Of a stretch of 64,000 nt of DNA, positions 44,849-55,268 are shown one piece after another. The DNA is from Staphylococcus agnetis (GTDB lineage: Bacteria > Bacillota > Bacilli > Staphylococcales > Staphylococcaceae), in NCBI RefSeq assembly GCF_002901865.1, contig NZ_PPQF01000080.1, positions 1 to 64,000 of the forward strand, read 5' to 3'. Position numbers and translations under genes: made by a program. The notes beneath the pieces were generated by a model. That model searched no databases. It was given only the letters and a program-made list of their open reading frames with translations, and was not told the DNA's origin. How positions within the stretch are numbered: the stretch's first letter is position 1; the number at the start of each line of letters is the position of its first letter.

Positions 44849-45662
44849 TTATCCGTTTTTAACACGTGCCTTACTCACGGCTATTCTCGTTGGTGCGGTA
44901 TGTGGTATTGTCGGCTGTTTCATTCTATTAAGAGGTCTGTCTTTAATGGGAGATGCAATGAGTCATGCTGTATTGCCAGGTGTTGCGATTTCGTTTCTAC
45001 TTAATATTCCAATGTTTATCGGCGCTTTAGTGACAGGTGTTTTAAGTAGCTTATGTATTGGTTACATTTCTGACACAACCAAAACTAAAAAAGATGCAGC
45101 CATTGGTATTATTTTCACCACTTTTCTGGCTACAGGTATTATTTTAATCAGTGCGATACAGTCCACAACCGATTTGTATCATATTTTATTCGGTAATATT
45201 TTAGCCATTACAGATGATGCCTTCTATACAACACTTTGGATTAGTCTGTGCGTAATTGGTGTTATACTGTTTCTTTACCGTCCGTTAAAAATTTCGACAT
45301 TCGATCCTATTTTCAGCAGAATGAACGGTATCCCTACACGCTTCATTCACTATTTGGTTATGTTGCTTTTAGCACTCGTCATTGTTACGAGTGTCCAAAC
45401 GGTAGGGGTTATTTTAGTTGTTGCATTGTTAATTACACCCGCATCGACTGCCTACCTTATCGCCAACAAACTGTCAACGATGCTAATGATTTCATGTATC
45501 TGTAGTATGATTAGCGCTACACTCGGCATATACATTAGTTTTCAACTTAATTTACCAAGTGGTGCAGTGATTGTGCTTATCGCCGCAACACTATATGTAT
45601 TAAGTTTTATTTACATCAAAATCAAATCAAAATTACTCAAAGGAGCTGTCCATACATCATGA
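44823..45662 (+). CDS. mntB: Manganese ABC transporter permease
   Basis: ABC-3 family membrane protein of 279 residues with about 8-9 segments. VGCFILLRGLSLMGDAMSHA VLPG (shown split) is the family's coupling region. It overlaps mntA and, by 4 bases, mntC. Confidence 0.94.
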   Translation: MEFLQHLVDYPFLTRALLTAILVGAVCGIVGCFILLRGLSLMGDAMSHAVLPGVAISFLLNIPMFIGALVTGVLSSLCIGYISDTTKTKKDAAIGIIFTTFLATGIILISAIQSTTDLYHILFGNILAITDDAFYTTLWISLCVIGVILFLYRPLKISTFDPIFSRMNGIPTRFIHYLVMLLLALVIVTSVQTVGVILVVALLITPASTAYLIANKLSTMLMISCICSMISATLGIYISFQLNLPSGAVIVLIAATLYVLSFIYIKIKSKLLKGAVHTS

Positions 45663-46576
45663 TTAAGCGTATTATTACCCTTTTACTTGTCGCAGTAATG
45701 CTTACAGCCTGTGGATTTGGTAAAAGCGAAAAACAAAACAAATTAAAAGTGGTAACAACGAATTCAATTCTTTATGACATGACTAAAAACGTTGCTGGTG
45801 AACATGCGGAGATACATAGTATTGTCCCTATTGGTCAAGATCCACATGAATACGAAATTAAACCTCAAGATATTAAAGCATTAGCTGATGCCGACGTAGT
45901 CATTTACAATGGTTTTAATTTGGAAAGTGGTAATGGTTGGTTTGAAAAAGCATTAAAAGAAGCCAATAAATCACTAAAAGATAAAAATGTCATCCAAGCT
46001 TCTGAAAAAGTAGAACCTATCTATTTAAATGGTAACGAAAAGTCAGATGCACATATCGATCCACATGCATGGTTAAGCTTAGGTAACGGTATTAAATATG
46101 TTGAACGCATTAAAGAAGGATTAGAATCAGCGGACAAAGACCACAAAAAAGATTACCAAAAACAAGGTGACAAATATTTATCAGAACTTAAGTCATTAAA
46201 CGAGAAAAGTCATAACCAATTTCATGATATTCCAAAAGACAAACGTGTCATGATTACAAGTGAAGGTGCGTTTAAGTACTTCGCAAAACAATATGACATC
46301 AAAGCCGGTTTTATTTGGGAAATTAATACAGAAAACCAAGGTACGCCTCAACAAATGAAACAAGCCATTGACTTTGTAAAAGCCAATCACATGAAACACC
46401 TTCTCCAAGAAACAAGCGTAAGCGATAAAGCAATGAAACGCTTAAGTGGAGATACTGATGCTAAAATATTTGGTACAGTTTATACAGACTCAATTGGTAA
46501 AGAAGGTAGCGATGGAGACTCATATTACAAAATGATGGCTTCAAATATTAAAACGATACATGATAGTATGAAATAA
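45659..46576 (+). CDS. mntC: Manganese-binding lipoprotein MntC
   Basis: Surface lipoprotein of 305 residues with lipobox LTACG. Family residues: GQDPHEYEIKP (His), HIDPHAWLSL (His), ITSEGAFKYFA (Glu) and IFGTVYTDSIG (Asp). No His-rich loop is present, in contrast to the zinc-type protein at 2551. It delivers Mn(II) to MntB. Confidence 0.94.
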   Translation: MIKRIITLLLVAVMLTACGFGKSEKQNKLKVVTTNSILYDMTKNVAGEHAEIHSIVPIGQDPHEYEIKPQDIKALADADVVIYNGFNLESGNGWFEKALKEANKSLKDKNVIQASEKVEPIYLNGNEKSDAHIDPHAWLSLGNGIKYVERIKEGLESADKDHKKDYQKQGDKYLSELKSLNEKSHNQFHDIPKDKRVMITSEGAFKYFAKQYDIKAGFIWEINTENQGTPQQMKQAIDFVKANHMKHLLQETSVSDKAMKRLSGDTDAKIFGTVYTDSIGKEGSDGDSYYKMMASNIKTIHDSMK

Positions 46577-46577
46577 G

Positions 46578-46620
46578 AAAAAGGAGTGATACGGGTACTT
46601 AAACCGTTCACTCCTTTTTT
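46578..46620. terminator. Bidirectional terminator after mntC
   Basis: AAAAAGGAGTGA (46578-46589) and TCACTCCTTTTT (46608-46619) form a perfect 12-bp stem, between mntC and the opposing FusB-like gene. Confidence 0.88.
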
Positions 46621-46680
46621 ATTGATCAGCGATAGATGCGGTGAGTACACCATTATACATGTTACTAGAATACAACTCGC

Positions 46681-47316
46681 TTACTTTGTTTGCTCAATAA
46701 AATGATACAACCGTGTAATGTCTTCTAATTGACCATTGCATGCCACACTATCATAGCAAATGTAGTCACCCTTTTTTGTGTACGTTCCTTCTTTTTTATT
46801 ATGTTTAGATTGATTTAGAAATAAAGAAACATACGATTCAGCATTACATATCTTACAAAATCCTTTAACCTTAGTTGGAGAGAGGTCACCATACATACCT
46901 TTAAGTTGATTGCCCTCTCTATAAACAATGTATTTTCGATGAGACGCTAAATCATTCCAACCTAAAAATGTTGTCTCTTTGAGATCTATATGGTCAGTCT
47001 CCGGTAATTTAAGTTTTTTCACTTTGCGAAAACACTTATGCAACGCGTTAGAGGTTGGCAATTCAAATGCCTCTACATGTACTTTTAAATTTTCTAATAA
47101 CATGGATGCTTTCTTTTTCGTCAAAGTCACATCATCGATTTGATTGATAAAATCATCAATATAAATATGTTGTGCTTCGAAAATCTCTTTAATTTCATTA
47201 AATATGATTTGTTTTTGCATCGCGTGAGTTTGAATATCATTCGTTTTATATAATCGTATAAGTTGATTGACGCGCTGTTTTACTTTTATAAATTCATACG
47301 CTTTAATTTGATTCAT
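46681..47316 (-). CDS. FusB/FusC-family elongation factor G-binding protein
   Basis: Cytoplasmic protein of 211 residues predicted to bind EF-G and release it from fusidic-acid-stalled ribosomes. The helical N-terminal part (KVKQRVNQLIRLYKTNDIQ) leads to a C-terminal treble-clef zinc finger with FCKICN, a downstream His in NQSKHNKKEGTYTKKGDYIC and VACNGQLEDI. These are the hallmark features of FusB/FusC. The sequence resembles FusC strongly as I recall it. It is preceded by a leader peptide and hairpin, so drug-dependent attenuation is likely. Species-intrinsic rather than acquired status is suggested by its place between core genes. Confidence 0.85.
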   Translation of the reverse strand: MNQIKAYEFIKVKQRVNQLIRLYKTNDIQTHAMQKQIIFNEIKEIFEAQHIYIDDFINQIDDVTLTKKKASMLLENLKVHVEAFELPTSNALHKCFRKVKKLKLPETDHIDLKETTFLGWNDLASHRKYIVYREGNQLKGMYGDLSPTKVKGFCKICNAESYVSLFLNQSKHNKKEGTYTKKGDYICYDSVACNGQLEDITRLYHFIEQTK

Positions 47317-47339
47317 TTCTCATGCCTCCATTTTATTGA

Positions 47340-47379
47340 GAAGTACTTTAAGAAATGAATATTTGCCCTAAAGTACTTC
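47340..47379 (-). promoter_or_regulatory. Attenuator hairpin in the leader of the FusB-like gene
   Basis: GAAGTACTTTA (47340-47350) and TAAAGTACTTC (47369-47379) are perfect 11-base arms. On the minus strand the upstream arm overlaps the last codons and stop of the leader peptide; the other arm ends 23 bases before the gene's start codon and close to its GGAGG. Confidence 0.7.
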
Positions 47380-47436
47380 AAAATTTGTAATGAATGTACT
47401 ATGGCGTATGATATAAGACACATTAACATGTCTCAT
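47368..47436 (-). CDS. Leader peptide of the FusB-like gene
   Basis: A 22-codon frame beginning MRHVNVSYIIRHS and ending NFEVL, with GAGGAG 8 bases before its ATG (47436). Its last codons lie in the 5' arm of the attenuator hairpin. A ribosome stalled or slowed there would open the hairpin, as described for fusB leader regulation. The TATAAT at 47473-47468 supplies a -10 box. Confidence 0.6.
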   Translation of the reverse strand: MRHVNVSYIIRHSTFITNFEVL

Positions 47437-47467
47437 ACAATCATCTCCTCGTATAATAATACACTTT

Positions 47468-47473
47468 ATTATA
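47468..47473 (-). promoter_or_regulatory. -10 box of the FusB-like gene
   Basis: TATAAT on the minus strand, about 32 bases before the leader peptide start. The -35 region is weak. Confidence 0.45.
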
Positions 47474-47527
47474 TCAGTTTCATTAGACGAGTGATATCAT
47501 CAAGGATTAATTTCGAATGGAGGAGAC

Positions 47528-47596
47528 ATGAACTCAAACCAAGTTTTAAACACATCAATTGCACGCGTTAGGTATCAACCCATTAACATCATTTAA
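47528..47596 (+). CDS. Possible 22-residue peptide gene
   Basis: ATG 47528 follows TGGAGGAG, and the frame runs MNSNQVLNTSIARVRYQPIN to a TAA at 47594, overlapping the end of mnhG on the other strand. No family is recognised. The strong ribosome site is the only evidence; it may be a remnant of a lost gene. Confidence 0.25.
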   Translation: MNSNQVLNTSIARVRYQPINII

Positions 47597-48036
47597 TCGT
47601 CATCTAGCCGTGAATAAACTTCTTTACGACGTTTGGCTCGCTTTTCCACTCTGATTTGACGTTTGGCTTCATCATCTAAATCCGCTTTGTTAAGATCTGC
47701 ATCTTCTTCATTTGTCACATGTTTTTGATACATATATGCGCCAGTTCGATAAGCTGCACGGGAAATCAAATGACCACCTACCGGAGAAGTGATATTAATA
47801 AAAACCAATGCTAACAATGTGCGGACACTGACATAACCTTGTTCAAATATAAAATAGATAAATACACCTAATAACGTTAATAAAACGGCCAGCGTAGAGG
47901 CTTTGGTCGCGGCATGAATCCGTAAAAACACATCTTGGAAGCGAACTAACCCCACTGCACTAATAAGTGCAATGATACTCCCAGCAAACACTAAAAAAGC
48001 GGCGAATAGTTTAATGATGTCGTTTATTGTTTCCAT
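47593..48036 (-). CDS. mnhG2: Mrp-type Na+/H+ antiporter subunit G
   Basis: Membrane subunit of about 147 residues with three segments; [20 protein letters not shown] and [20 protein letters not shown] are the PhaG/MnhG signature. A charged C-terminal tail ([18 protein letters not shown]) follows. ATG 48036 (METIND...) is preferred, overlapping the end of mnhF. It is the last gene of mnhA2-G2. Confidence 0.92.
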   Translation of the reverse strand: METINDIIKLFAAFLVFAGSIIALISAVGLVRFQDVFLRIHAATKASTLAVLLTLLGVFIYFIFEQGYVSVRTLLALVFINITSPVGGHLISRAAYRTGAYMYQKHVTNEEDADLNKADLDDEAKRQIRVEKRAKRRKEVYSRLDDD

Positions 48037-48313
48037 TAAACACATTCCCCCCTTCTATAAAGCGAGAAATAGTTACGGAACTTAAAAATGATATAATCGC
48101 GATTAAAACGACCGAATCTAAAAACGAGAACGTTTTAAACAATAAACTAAGGACACCTACTGTGGACATTAATATCGCACTGATCGCATCAAATGCGACG
48201 ACACGGTCAGCCGTTGTCGGTCCTTTTATTAAACGAAACAACACTACAACAAGTGAAATTGCAAAAATAATTAACGCACCGGATAAAAGTAACTCTGTCA
48301 CTGTTGAAATCAT
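48011..48313 (-). CDS. mnhF2: Mrp-type Na+/H+ antiporter subunit F
   Basis: Subunit of 100 residues with three membrane segments; [20 protein letters not shown] is the MnhF/PhaF motif. It overlaps mnhE by 4 bases. Confidence 0.93.
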   Translation of the reverse strand: MISTVTELLLSGALIIFAISLVVVLFRLIKGPTTADRVVAFDAISAILMSTVGVLSLLFKTFSFLDSVVLIAIISFLSSVTISRFIEGGNVFNGNNKRHH

Positions 48314-48792
48314 TTCGTCACCTCCACAATAAGTTCCTCATATTTTTTAATACTTCTTAATAATTGTTTTTTCTCTTTCGCTGTAATATCAATCGCGTGG
48401 ATCAGAAATACATTCGGATTACGGTTCACCCTAATGATTGTTGATCCTGGCGTAATAATGATAAGTATCGTTAAAAATGTAATTTCCCAATCTGTATCTA
48501 ATTTCGTTTCATAAGATACGAGTCCTGGATCCATTTTATGCGTCTTAAACAATACATAATTGATGATAGAAAATGTAGATGTTACTAATTGATATAAGTA
48601 TGTCATTAAAAATTTAAAGGATACCCATATCTTTTTAGGATAAAACTCTTGGTCGAAAAACTTATGAAGCAAATAAATAATGATTAAACCGATCATATAT
48701 CCCACTGCAAATGTAGGAAACTTAAACGCATCTTCATCTTGAAAAAGTACCCAAAGCATAGCTATCATAATATTTAAGGCGATTTGTCTCAT
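48310..48792 (-). CDS. mnhE2: Mrp-type Na+/H+ antiporter subunit E
   Basis: Subunit of 160 residues. The N-terminal part is hydrophobic; the C-terminal half [20 protein letters not shown] followed by [10 protein letters not shown] is the MnhE family block. It overlaps mnhD by 4 bases. Confidence 0.93.
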   Translation of the reverse strand: MRQIALNIMIAMLWVLFQDEDAFKFPTFAVGYMIGLIIIYLLHKFFDQEFYPKKIWVSFKFLMTYLYQLVTSTFSIINYVLFKTHKMDPGLVSYETKLDTDWEITFLTILIIITPGSTIIRVNRNPNVFLIHAIDITAKEKKQLLRSIKKYEELIVEVTK

Positions 48793-50291
48793 TTAGCATC
48801 ACCTCTTAACTCGGGATTAACCATTTTTATATATTGATTTACGTTCATATTCATAGCAGTTGCACGTTCTGTGACTTGCATGATTACAGGTGCTGCGAGT
48901 CCAATTATTAAAACCATCCACGTCATTATCATAATGATGCGTTTACGAACAGGTCGTATAGGATGGAAAGTAATTTCAGCGCCCTTCTCTTGATTGCCTG
49001 CGTACATATAGAAAAACACTCTAAATAAGCTATACATACCTACTAGACTCGTTAGAATCATTAATGTTAATCCTATATAGTGTCGATGTTCAATAGCACC
49101 CATAAAAATAAATAATTTCCCAGGAAATCCACTGAATGGTGGGACACCACCAATTGCCAGTGTTACAACGATTAAGGCGATACCTAACCAAGGTTCTTTT
49201 TGCGCTAAACCTTTCAAATGACGATATTGACGATAACCTGTCGTATACACAATAATACCTATAACAAAAAACAATAAAGCTTTAACAACAATATCATTCA
49301 CGAGGTAAAAAATCGCACCATTCACACCATGAACCGTATGAGTTCCTAGACCTAAAATAACAAAACCGATGGATAGTACAACTTGATACGCAGCAATTTT
49401 CTTAATATCTTTATACGCAACAGTACCGACTGCACCAATCACCATTGTGATACACGCCATAACAATGAGTAGAGGCTCTGTAACATCATTACTTTGATTG
49501 AAAATCAGTGTGAAAAAGCGTATAAGTGCATAAGCACCCACCTTTGTCATTAAGGAAGCAAATAACGCGGCAAGTTCAGTGTTTAACACGGCATAAGCTT
49601 TAGGAAGCCACATGAATAACACTAAAGCCGCTTTTGAACCAAAGGCCACAATAAATGACATCGCGACTAAATGTATCGCAGTCGGATCCTCAAGTTCATT
49701 AATGCGCATCGCTATATGCGTATAATTCAAAGTTCCTAGTTGACGGTATAACAAACCAATACCTATTAAAAAGATCCATGAACCAATGACATTGAGTACG
49801 ACATAAATGATACTTGCGCGCAATTGTTCAACTGATTGCCCCAGCGTAACAAGTACAAATGATGCTAATAACATAATCTCAAACATCACGTATAAATTGA
49901 ATAAATCTGCAGTTAAGAAAGACCCTACAACACCGACCGTTAAAAACAAAATAAAGGATGGCAAGTAATAACGATTGGCACGCTTTTCACCTCGACCGAA
50001 TCCAAACCCTATAATCATAAAGACGACAAAATGTGTTGTAGTAACAAGTAATAAGCTCAAAGGATCCCCAACATATTGGATGCCAAATGGTGCAAACCAT
50101 CCTGAAAAATCCAATTTAAGCGGTTGATGATACATCACATAAATCAACAACATTAAAGACGAAATAAATGATATAAAAAGGATGACCAACGCAATCATAC
50201 GTGAAATTTTCACTTGTTTATTCAACATCACTAAAATTAATGCCCCTACAAGTGGTAATAAAAATGGAATTGCTAACATATTATCGTTCAT
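48789..50291 (-). CDS. mnhD2: Mrp-type Na+/H+ antiporter subunit D
   Basis: Large proton-channel-like subunit of 500 residues related to complex I NuoM/N. Motifs include [20 protein letters not shown] (conserved Glu), [20 protein letters not shown] (Lys) and [19 protein letters not shown] (Lys). AGGTGG is 8 bases from ATG 50291, so it is preferred to a start 12 bases upstream. It overlaps mnhC. Confidence 0.94.
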   Translation of the reverse strand: MNDNMLAIPFLLPLVGALILVMLNKQVKISRMIALVILFISFISSLMLLIYVMYHQPLKLDFSGWFAPFGIQYVGDPLSLLLVTTTHFVVFMIIGFGFGRGEKRANRYYLPSFILFLTVGVVGSFLTADLFNLYVMFEIMLLASFVLVTLGQSVEQLRASIIYVVLNVIGSWIFLIGIGLLYRQLGTLNYTHIAMRINELEDPTAIHLVAMSFIVAFGSKAALVLFMWLPKAYAVLNTELAALFASLMTKVGAYALIRFFTLIFNQSNDVTEPLLIVMACITMVIGAVGTVAYKDIKKIAAYQVVLSIGFVILGLGTHTVHGVNGAIFYLVNDIVVKALLFFVIGIIVYTTGYRQYRHLKGLAQKEPWLGIALIVVTLAIGGVPPFSGFPGKLFIFMGAIEHRHYIGLTLMILTSLVGMYSLFRVFFYMYAGNQEKGAEITFHPIRPVRKRIIMIMTWMVLIIGLAAPVIMQVTERATAMNMNVNQYIKMVNPELRGDAK

Positions 50292-50628
50292 CTTCTTCAC
50301 CACCTGTTAAAACATTAATTTCATCTTCTTTTGTCACTTTAAAGGTACGATACACTAATACGAGTAAAAATGCGGTAATCGCAAAACCGATAACAATAGC
50401 CGTAAGTACAATCGCCTGTAACAATGGATCCACAAAATCTTCTTTACCCGTAACAATTAACGGTTCTGTCTTATTCGCTGTGTATTCTCCCATACTCATA
50501 ATAATCAGATTGCCTGCATGTGTAAAAATCGCGATACCAATCACAATTCTAATCAAATTTTTGGATAGAATCATATACGTTGCAATAAAAACTAAAAAGC
50601 CTATTGTGAGGAGTAATATAATATTCAT
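50281..50628 (-). CDS. mnhC2: Mrp-type Na+/H+ antiporter subunit C
   Basis: NuoK-like subunit of 115 residues with three membrane segments; [19 protein letters not shown] and [17 protein letters not shown] are diagnostic. Overlaps mnhB by 4 bases and mnhD by 11. Confidence 0.94.
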   Translation of the reverse strand: MNIILLLTIGFLVFIATYMILSKNLIRIVIGIAIFTHAGNLIIMSMGEYTANKTEPLIVTGKEDFVDPLLQAIVLTAIVIGFAITAFLLVLVYRTFKVTKEDEINVLTGGEEDER

Positions 50629-51050
50629 GATCTCCCCCCACTCAATGATAAAATCGTAGTGACTACCACACCCACGACACTGAGTGTGATACCCGCTTCA
50701 AACAATGTAATTGTAGAAAGATGCACTTCACCAAAATAAGGAAAACTAAAATATGCATCAGCTTGATATAAAATGTTTTTACCAAAGAACACGGGAACCA
50801 GTGCTGTTGTAAGTGATACAAACGCACCCAATATCATCAATTTTCTAAAATCGATAGGTAACGCTTCAATTACACGTTGAACATCAAAAGCTAAAAACAT
50901 TAATATAAATGCAGAACTCAATATCAAACCAGCTATGAAACCACCACCTGGATTGTTATGCCCGGCAAAAAAGAGATAGAAACCGAAAGTCAAAATGATA
51001 AATATGACAATACGTGTGACGGTTTTTAAAACTAAATCATTCTCTTTCAT
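50625..51050 (-). CDS. mnhB2: Mrp-type Na+/H+ antiporter subunit B
   Basis: Subunit of 141 residues with four membrane segments; [20 protein letters not shown] is the MnhB signature. It overlaps mnhA by 14 bases. Confidence 0.94.
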   Translation of the reverse strand: MKENDLVLKTVTRIVIFIILTFGFYLFFAGHNNPGGGFIAGLILSSAFILMFLAFDVQRVIEALPIDFRKLMILGAFVSLTTALVPVFFGKNILYQADAYFSFPYFGEVHLSTITLFEAGITLSVVGVVVTTILSLSGGRS

Positions 51051-53421
51051 CTTGTCCCCTCCTATCTCTAAAGTTGAGTAACGTATAGATACCTAGTCCT
51101 GCAATAATTAATACCAATCCTTCAGCCATCGTATCGAGTGATCTAAAATCACCTAATATGGCATTGACGACATTTTTACCACCAGACTTTTCATAAGCAT
51201 CGTGATAGAACACAGATATGGTTTCTAATGCACTCGCTTGTTGAATCATAAATACAAAACCTACGACGGTAAGTGCAGTGATTAAGGATACGATGATTTT
51301 TACAGATTCTCTTTTCATATTAAAGGTACCACGCGGAATATTGGGTAATCTTGAAAAACTGACAATAAAAAGCACAGTGGTAATCGTTTCTGTCACAAGC
51401 TGCGTTAATGCTAAATCTGGAGCACGCATGAGTATAAAGAATAATGCAACAGCATAACCGATCCCACCGGTTAAAATAACCATCGTAAGACGTTGACGAA
51501 TAAAAATTAACGCAAAACCAATAACTATAACGGTAATTAATAAAAGAACATGAAAAATATGATAGTTCGTAACATCAATACGATACATTTCAGGTACACC
51601 TACACGTATCAAGCCATATACGTTAATCCCAAAATAAATCATTAGCGTGAGAATAATATATGAGTTAAGTCGATTATTCATCAACGTGCGTAAACCATAA
51701 CCTGAATAAGCTTCTAGAGACATATATGATTCCTGATAAACATTAAGACTAGACCAACGGCTTTCTTTCGATTGAATCCATGAATTCCAGTTGATACATA
51801 AGACACTGAGTGTTCCAATGATGATAATCAATACACTCATGATTAACGGTAGTGTCACGCCATGCCATTGGGTTAACTTTGGTGCATACGTTGCTAGAGA
51901 TTCGGATGCAACAATTGTGGTAAATGCTGCTTTTAAAACAGTATTTCCTATAAGTTGTGGCATTATAAAAAATAAAGGTAAGCCTAAAGCAGTGAACACT
52001 GCCGGTAATACAAAATATTTCGGCTCATGAATAGATTTATTCGTTTTCAACTTCCCAAAAAACGTCTCTTTAATCATATTTAATGAATATATGAACGTGA
52101 AAATACTCGCAATAAAACCAATTAAGGTGATAACAATCGTTGATAATAGATTAAAATCTTTAAATTGATACGCCTGAACAAGCCCCTCAAAAAACATTTC
52201 CTTACTAAGAAATCCATTTAAAAATGGCACGCCGGCCATGGCAAGCGCTGCTAACGTCATGACTACCATCGTTATTGGTAGTACAGATTTTAAGCCTCCA
52301 AGTTCACGGATATCACGTGTTCCTGTTTCGTGATCAATTAATCCGACACTCATAAATAACGTCCCTTTAAATAACGCATGATTAAACAAATGAAAAAGCG
52401 CTGCAAATAAGACATATGCATAGGCTTCACTCATGGCAGGTTCCGTTGCTGTCGCAATACCACCGCCGAGACCAACCATTGCTGTAATCATGCCCAGTTG
52501 GCTAATCGTAGAATAGGCAAGAATACTCTTAAGATCATATTGACGAACCGCTACGATAGCACCAAATATCATCGTTAACAATCCAATTCCCGTCACTATA
52601 TAAATGTAAAAAGTACTTTGACCTAATATCGGTGTAAAACGCAACAACAGAAATATACCCGCTTTGACCATTGTAGCTGAGTGTAGATATGCACTGACCG
52701 GGGTCGGTGCGGCCATTGCTCGTGGTAGCCAAAAATGGAATGGCCATTGTGCCGATTTAGTGAATGCACCGAGTAATAACATCAAAACAATCGGAATAAA
52801 GAGCGAATGTGACACAATTACACGTCTTTGAGCAATGAGTTCAGTAATGGTGTTTGTACCTGTTACGACATAAAGCATAATAAATCCAACCAGCATCGCT
52901 AAGCCACCAAATACTGTAATCATAAATGAAGTAACAGCGCCACGTTGACTCTCAGATTTGTCAAACCAATAGCTAATTAATAAAAATGAAGAAACACTTG
53001 TTAATTCCCAAAAGACATATAACAAAATGGTATTATTCGAAAGTACAATCCCCAACATGCTAAACATGAAAAGGATTAAATACATGTAAAAACGTGGTAA
53101 ATCATTATGTTTATGAGATAAGTATTGGGTCGCGTAGAAAAAGACTACGATGCCAATTACAGATATTAACAGTCCAAAAAATAAACTTAATCCATCAAGC
53201 CTAAAGTCTATATTGATATCATAAGCAGGTAACCATTTTAAGGTGTATGTGACGTATTGATGATTGAGGACATTGGGTATGTGTGTAATAAAAAATAAAG
53301 AGGCTACAATAGGTGCTAATAATGCGATATAACCTGGCCATTGTTTAAAATCCCACTTTATCATAATTGACAAAAATAGAATCATTAGAATTAAAAATAT
53401 CATTAATCCTATAATGTGCAT
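51037..53421 (-). CDS. mnhA2: Mrp-type Na+/H+ antiporter subunit A
   Basis: Largest subunit, 794 residues, about 20 membrane segments. A NuoL-like part carries [20 protein letters not shown] (Glu), [20 protein letters not shown] (Lys) and [10 protein letters not shown]. The C-terminal region ([20 protein letters not shown], then [17 protein letters not shown]) is the MnhA-specific extension. It heads the mnh2 operon. The paralogous mnh1 is not in the window; choosing '2' rests on the sarA/mntABC neighbourhood. Confidence 0.94.
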   Translation of the reverse strand: MHIIGLMIFLILMILFLSIMIKWDFKQWPGYIALLAPIVASLFFITHIPNVLNHQYVTYTLKWLPAYDINIDFRLDGLSLFFGLLISVIGIVVFFYATQYLSHKHNDLPRFYMYLILFMFSMLGIVLSNNTILLYVFWELTSVSSFLLISYWFDKSESQRGAVTSFMITVFGGLAMLVGFIMLYVVTGTNTITELIAQRRVIVSHSLFIPIVLMLLLGAFTKSAQWPFHFWLPRAMAAPTPVSAYLHSATMVKAGIFLLLRFTPILGQSTFYIYIVTGIGLLTMIFGAIVAVRQYDLKSILAYSTISQLGMITAMVGLGGGIATATEPAMSEAYAYVLFAALFHLFNHALFKGTLFMSVGLIDHETGTRDIRELGGLKSVLPITMVVMTLAALAMAGVPFLNGFLSKEMFFEGLVQAYQFKDFNLLSTIVITLIGFIASIFTFIYSLNMIKETFFGKLKTNKSIHEPKYFVLPAVFTALGLPLFFIMPQLIGNTVLKAAFTTIVASESLATYAPKLTQWHGVTLPLIMSVLIIIIGTLSVLCINWNSWIQSKESRWSSLNVYQESYMSLEAYSGYGLRTLMNNRLNSYIILTLMIYFGINVYGLIRVGVPEMYRIDVTNYHIFHVLLLITVIVIGFALIFIRQRLTMVILTGGIGYAVALFFILMRAPDLALTQLVTETITTVLFIVSFSRLPNIPRGTFNMKRESVKIIVSLITALTVVGFVFMIQQASALETISVFYHDAYEKSGGKNVVNAILGDFRSLDTMAEGLVLIIAGLGIYTLLNFRDRRGQDERE

Positions 53422-53444
53422 AAATCATCCTCCCTTGTTTAAAA

Positions 53445-53996
53445 TTATAAATTTAAGGCGATTGTGGTATTGATCTCTTTCTTAGTAATACCGATAAATT
53501 TCATCGTTTCATATGAAGTTTGATGCCCTAAATATTTTTGAATAATTGAAATGGATACACCGGAACGATACGTATGATAAGCAAATGTTTTACGTAACGT
53601 CGTCAATCCAATATGTTCAATCCCTACTCTAGTTGCGGCAGCATTAATAATACGATACGCTTGTTGGCGACTTAAGCCTTTTTTAGTGCGCTTAGATTGA
53701 AATAACAAATCGTCACACTGCAACTTCTCCTGATCAATAAACCACTTCAATTCATTTCTTAACTTCTCTGGTATAATGACGCGAATTTCTTCAGATGAAC
53801 TCGCAACCCAAACATGGACGATTTCATGATGGTCGTTATAAACATCTTTCACCGCAAGATTTAGAAGTTCGTTTAATTTGATTCCTGTATGAATCGCAAA
53901 CTTAAACAATAAGTAATCTCGCATAGATTGACTTTGCAAATAGACATACATTTTATGAATATCAGATTTATCTCTAATTGGATCTACAAAATTCAC
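53445..53996 (-). CDS. Tyrosine-recombinase-like protein lacking catalytic residues
   Basis: 183 residues covering only the C-terminal catalytic-domain fold of phage integrase/XerD proteins. HTGIKLNELLNL aligns with the Arg I box but has Lys for Arg. TTLRKTFAYH keeps Arg II but not the preceding His. KYLGHQTSYETMKFIGIT keeps the LGH box, but the nucleophile Tyr position is Phe. It is therefore probably unable to recombine DNA. It starts 23 bases upstream of mnhA on the same strand and may be co-transcribed. S. aureus has, as I recall, a recombinase-like gene in the same place, so it looks domesticated. Confidence 0.8.
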   Translation of the reverse strand: MNFVDPIRDKSDIHKMYVYLQSQSMRDYLLFKFAIHTGIKLNELLNLAVKDVYNDHHEIVHVWVASSSEEIRVIIPEKLRNELKWFIDQEKLQCDDLLFQSKRTKKGLSRQQAYRIINAAATRVGIEHIGLTTLRKTFAYHTYRSGVSISIIQKYLGHQTSYETMKFIGITKKEINTTIALNL

Positions 53997-54139
53997 TTAT
54001 CACACCTCATTTAATGTTTCTTATACAATGATATAATATATTTTTGTAACATTAAAGGGTTAAGTTCAAATTTTTCAAAAAAGTTTTGACCTTTTGCTTC
54101 TTTTTTAACGATATATAAAGTGAAAGGAGGTCAGACATC

Positions 54140-54343
54140 ATGAACAATTCAAATTTAACACTTATTCTGACACAAACCACTTTATCACCGGAGGGAAAAG
54201 CTACTAAAATGAGCCGTCGATTTAATCAAATTAAAGGCTCTGCCACGACACAAGAATTGCTTTCATTCGCTAAAGTGATTGAAGCTCTGACTGGTGAACA
54301 TTATGACACTATTGAAACTGTAAAAACTGAACAAATCGGATAA
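54140..54343 (+). CDS. DUF1659 family small protein
   Basis: 67 residues with the family pattern LTLILTQTTLSPEGKATKMS RRFNQIK (split) and ELLSFAKVIEALTG. GAAAGGAGG precedes ATG 54140. It is paired with the DUF2922 gene 15 bases on. Function is unknown; Bacillus relatives (YvlD/YneF-neighbour type pairs) are also uncharacterised. Confidence 0.8.
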   Translation: MNNSNLTLILTQTTLSPEGKATKMSRRFNQIKGSATTQELLSFAKVIEALTGEHYDTIETVKTEQIG

Positions 54344-54358
54344 TTCTGGAGGTACTCA

Positions 54359-54574
54359 ATGAACACTAAAACATTAGAAATCACATTTGAGAATGCATTA
54401 CAAAAGCCCTTTAAGTTTCAACTTCCTAAGTTAGCAACGACGATTACACGAGAGCTCGTAGAAATTCAAGCGGACAAGATTGTTAAATTAAATATTTTAA
54501 ATAACAATGGCACGCCGATTACAAAAGTTAAATCTGCACAGTTGATAGACCGCAATATTACAGTATTGTTCTAG
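54359..54574 (+). CDS. DUF2922 family small protein
   Basis: 71 residues (KTLEITFENALQKPFKFQLP ... GTPITKVKSAQLIDRNIT, abbreviated), predicted all-beta. CTGGAGG is 7 bases before ATG 54359. Forms a two-gene operon with the DUF1659 gene, ending in the hairpin at 54730. Function unknown. Confidence 0.8.
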   Translation: MNTKTLEITFENALQKPFKFQLPKLATTITRELVEIQADKIVKLNILNNNGTPITKVKSAQLIDRNITVLF

Positions 54575-54729
54575 ATTCATATTTCAAAACATCGTCACTT
54601 CCCCTTAAATCCCCAGCTTCATAGCACTTATGCTTGATGTCAAAATTTTTAATAAAGATTTTGATATGAAAGTAAAAGTATTATGATCACACAAATACAG
54701 TGCAGCATTTCCTTATATGTATTTTAATA

Positions 54730-54770
54730 GCCTTCAAAGTTCATTTTAGAATGAATTTTGAAGGCCTTTT
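54730..54770 (+). terminator. Hairpin terminator of family A after the DUF1659/DUF2922 pair
   Basis: GCCTTCAAAGTTCAT (54730-54744) pairs with ATGAATTTTGAAGGC (54751-54765); the single G-U occurs on the plus strand, and CTTTTTGTTT follows. It is the third member of the family at 12160 and 26815. Confidence 0.8.
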
Positions 54771-54826
54771 TGTTTAAGTAGCATCACAACTGATTAAGCA
54801 TATTATCGTATGATGAATACAATATG

Positions 54827-55054
54827 TTATTCAAGTATCCTAACCTTTTCCCCATAAAACACTTTTGATGTGTCAATCGTTTTACATACTATGTATTTGT
54901 CATATACTTCACATACGCGTGCTATAATTTGATAAGGTGATTCCACGCGTAATACTTCTACGTAATCATTACTTTGGAATGCACCCTCGACGGCATTGTT
55001 TACGATAAACTTTTCTTCATTAATCAGTCTTACCACTTCAAACTCAGACAACAA
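54827..55054 (-). CDS. Conserved hypothetical protein next to sarA region
   Basis: 75 residues (LSEFEVVRLINEEKFIVNNA, QSNDYVEVLRVESPYQIIAR, VCEVYDKYIVCKTID), no signal peptide, probably a small beta-rich domain. The start is TTG 55054 or 55051. A similar small gene occupies this place in S. aureus as I recall. Function unknown. Confidence 0.6.
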   Translation of the reverse strand: MLSEFEVVRLINEEKFIVNNAVEGAFQSNDYVEVLRVESPYQIIARVCEVYDKYIVCKTIDTSKVFYGEKVRILE

Positions 55055-55268
55055 AAATCACCGCACTCTCTTTAAGTTATTACTATCGTACTAAAACTTG
55101 TACATACCATGTAAACTTTAATAGAAATTTATTTTAATCTTTACATTCATTTAATAAGCTTAATACCTTTAGTGCAGTCCCATTTTTCACTTGTCTATAT
55201 GCCGTTTTAAAATGTGAAAGACATCTTTTATAAATTAAATGCATCATATTACAAACAAAGGAGCTATT

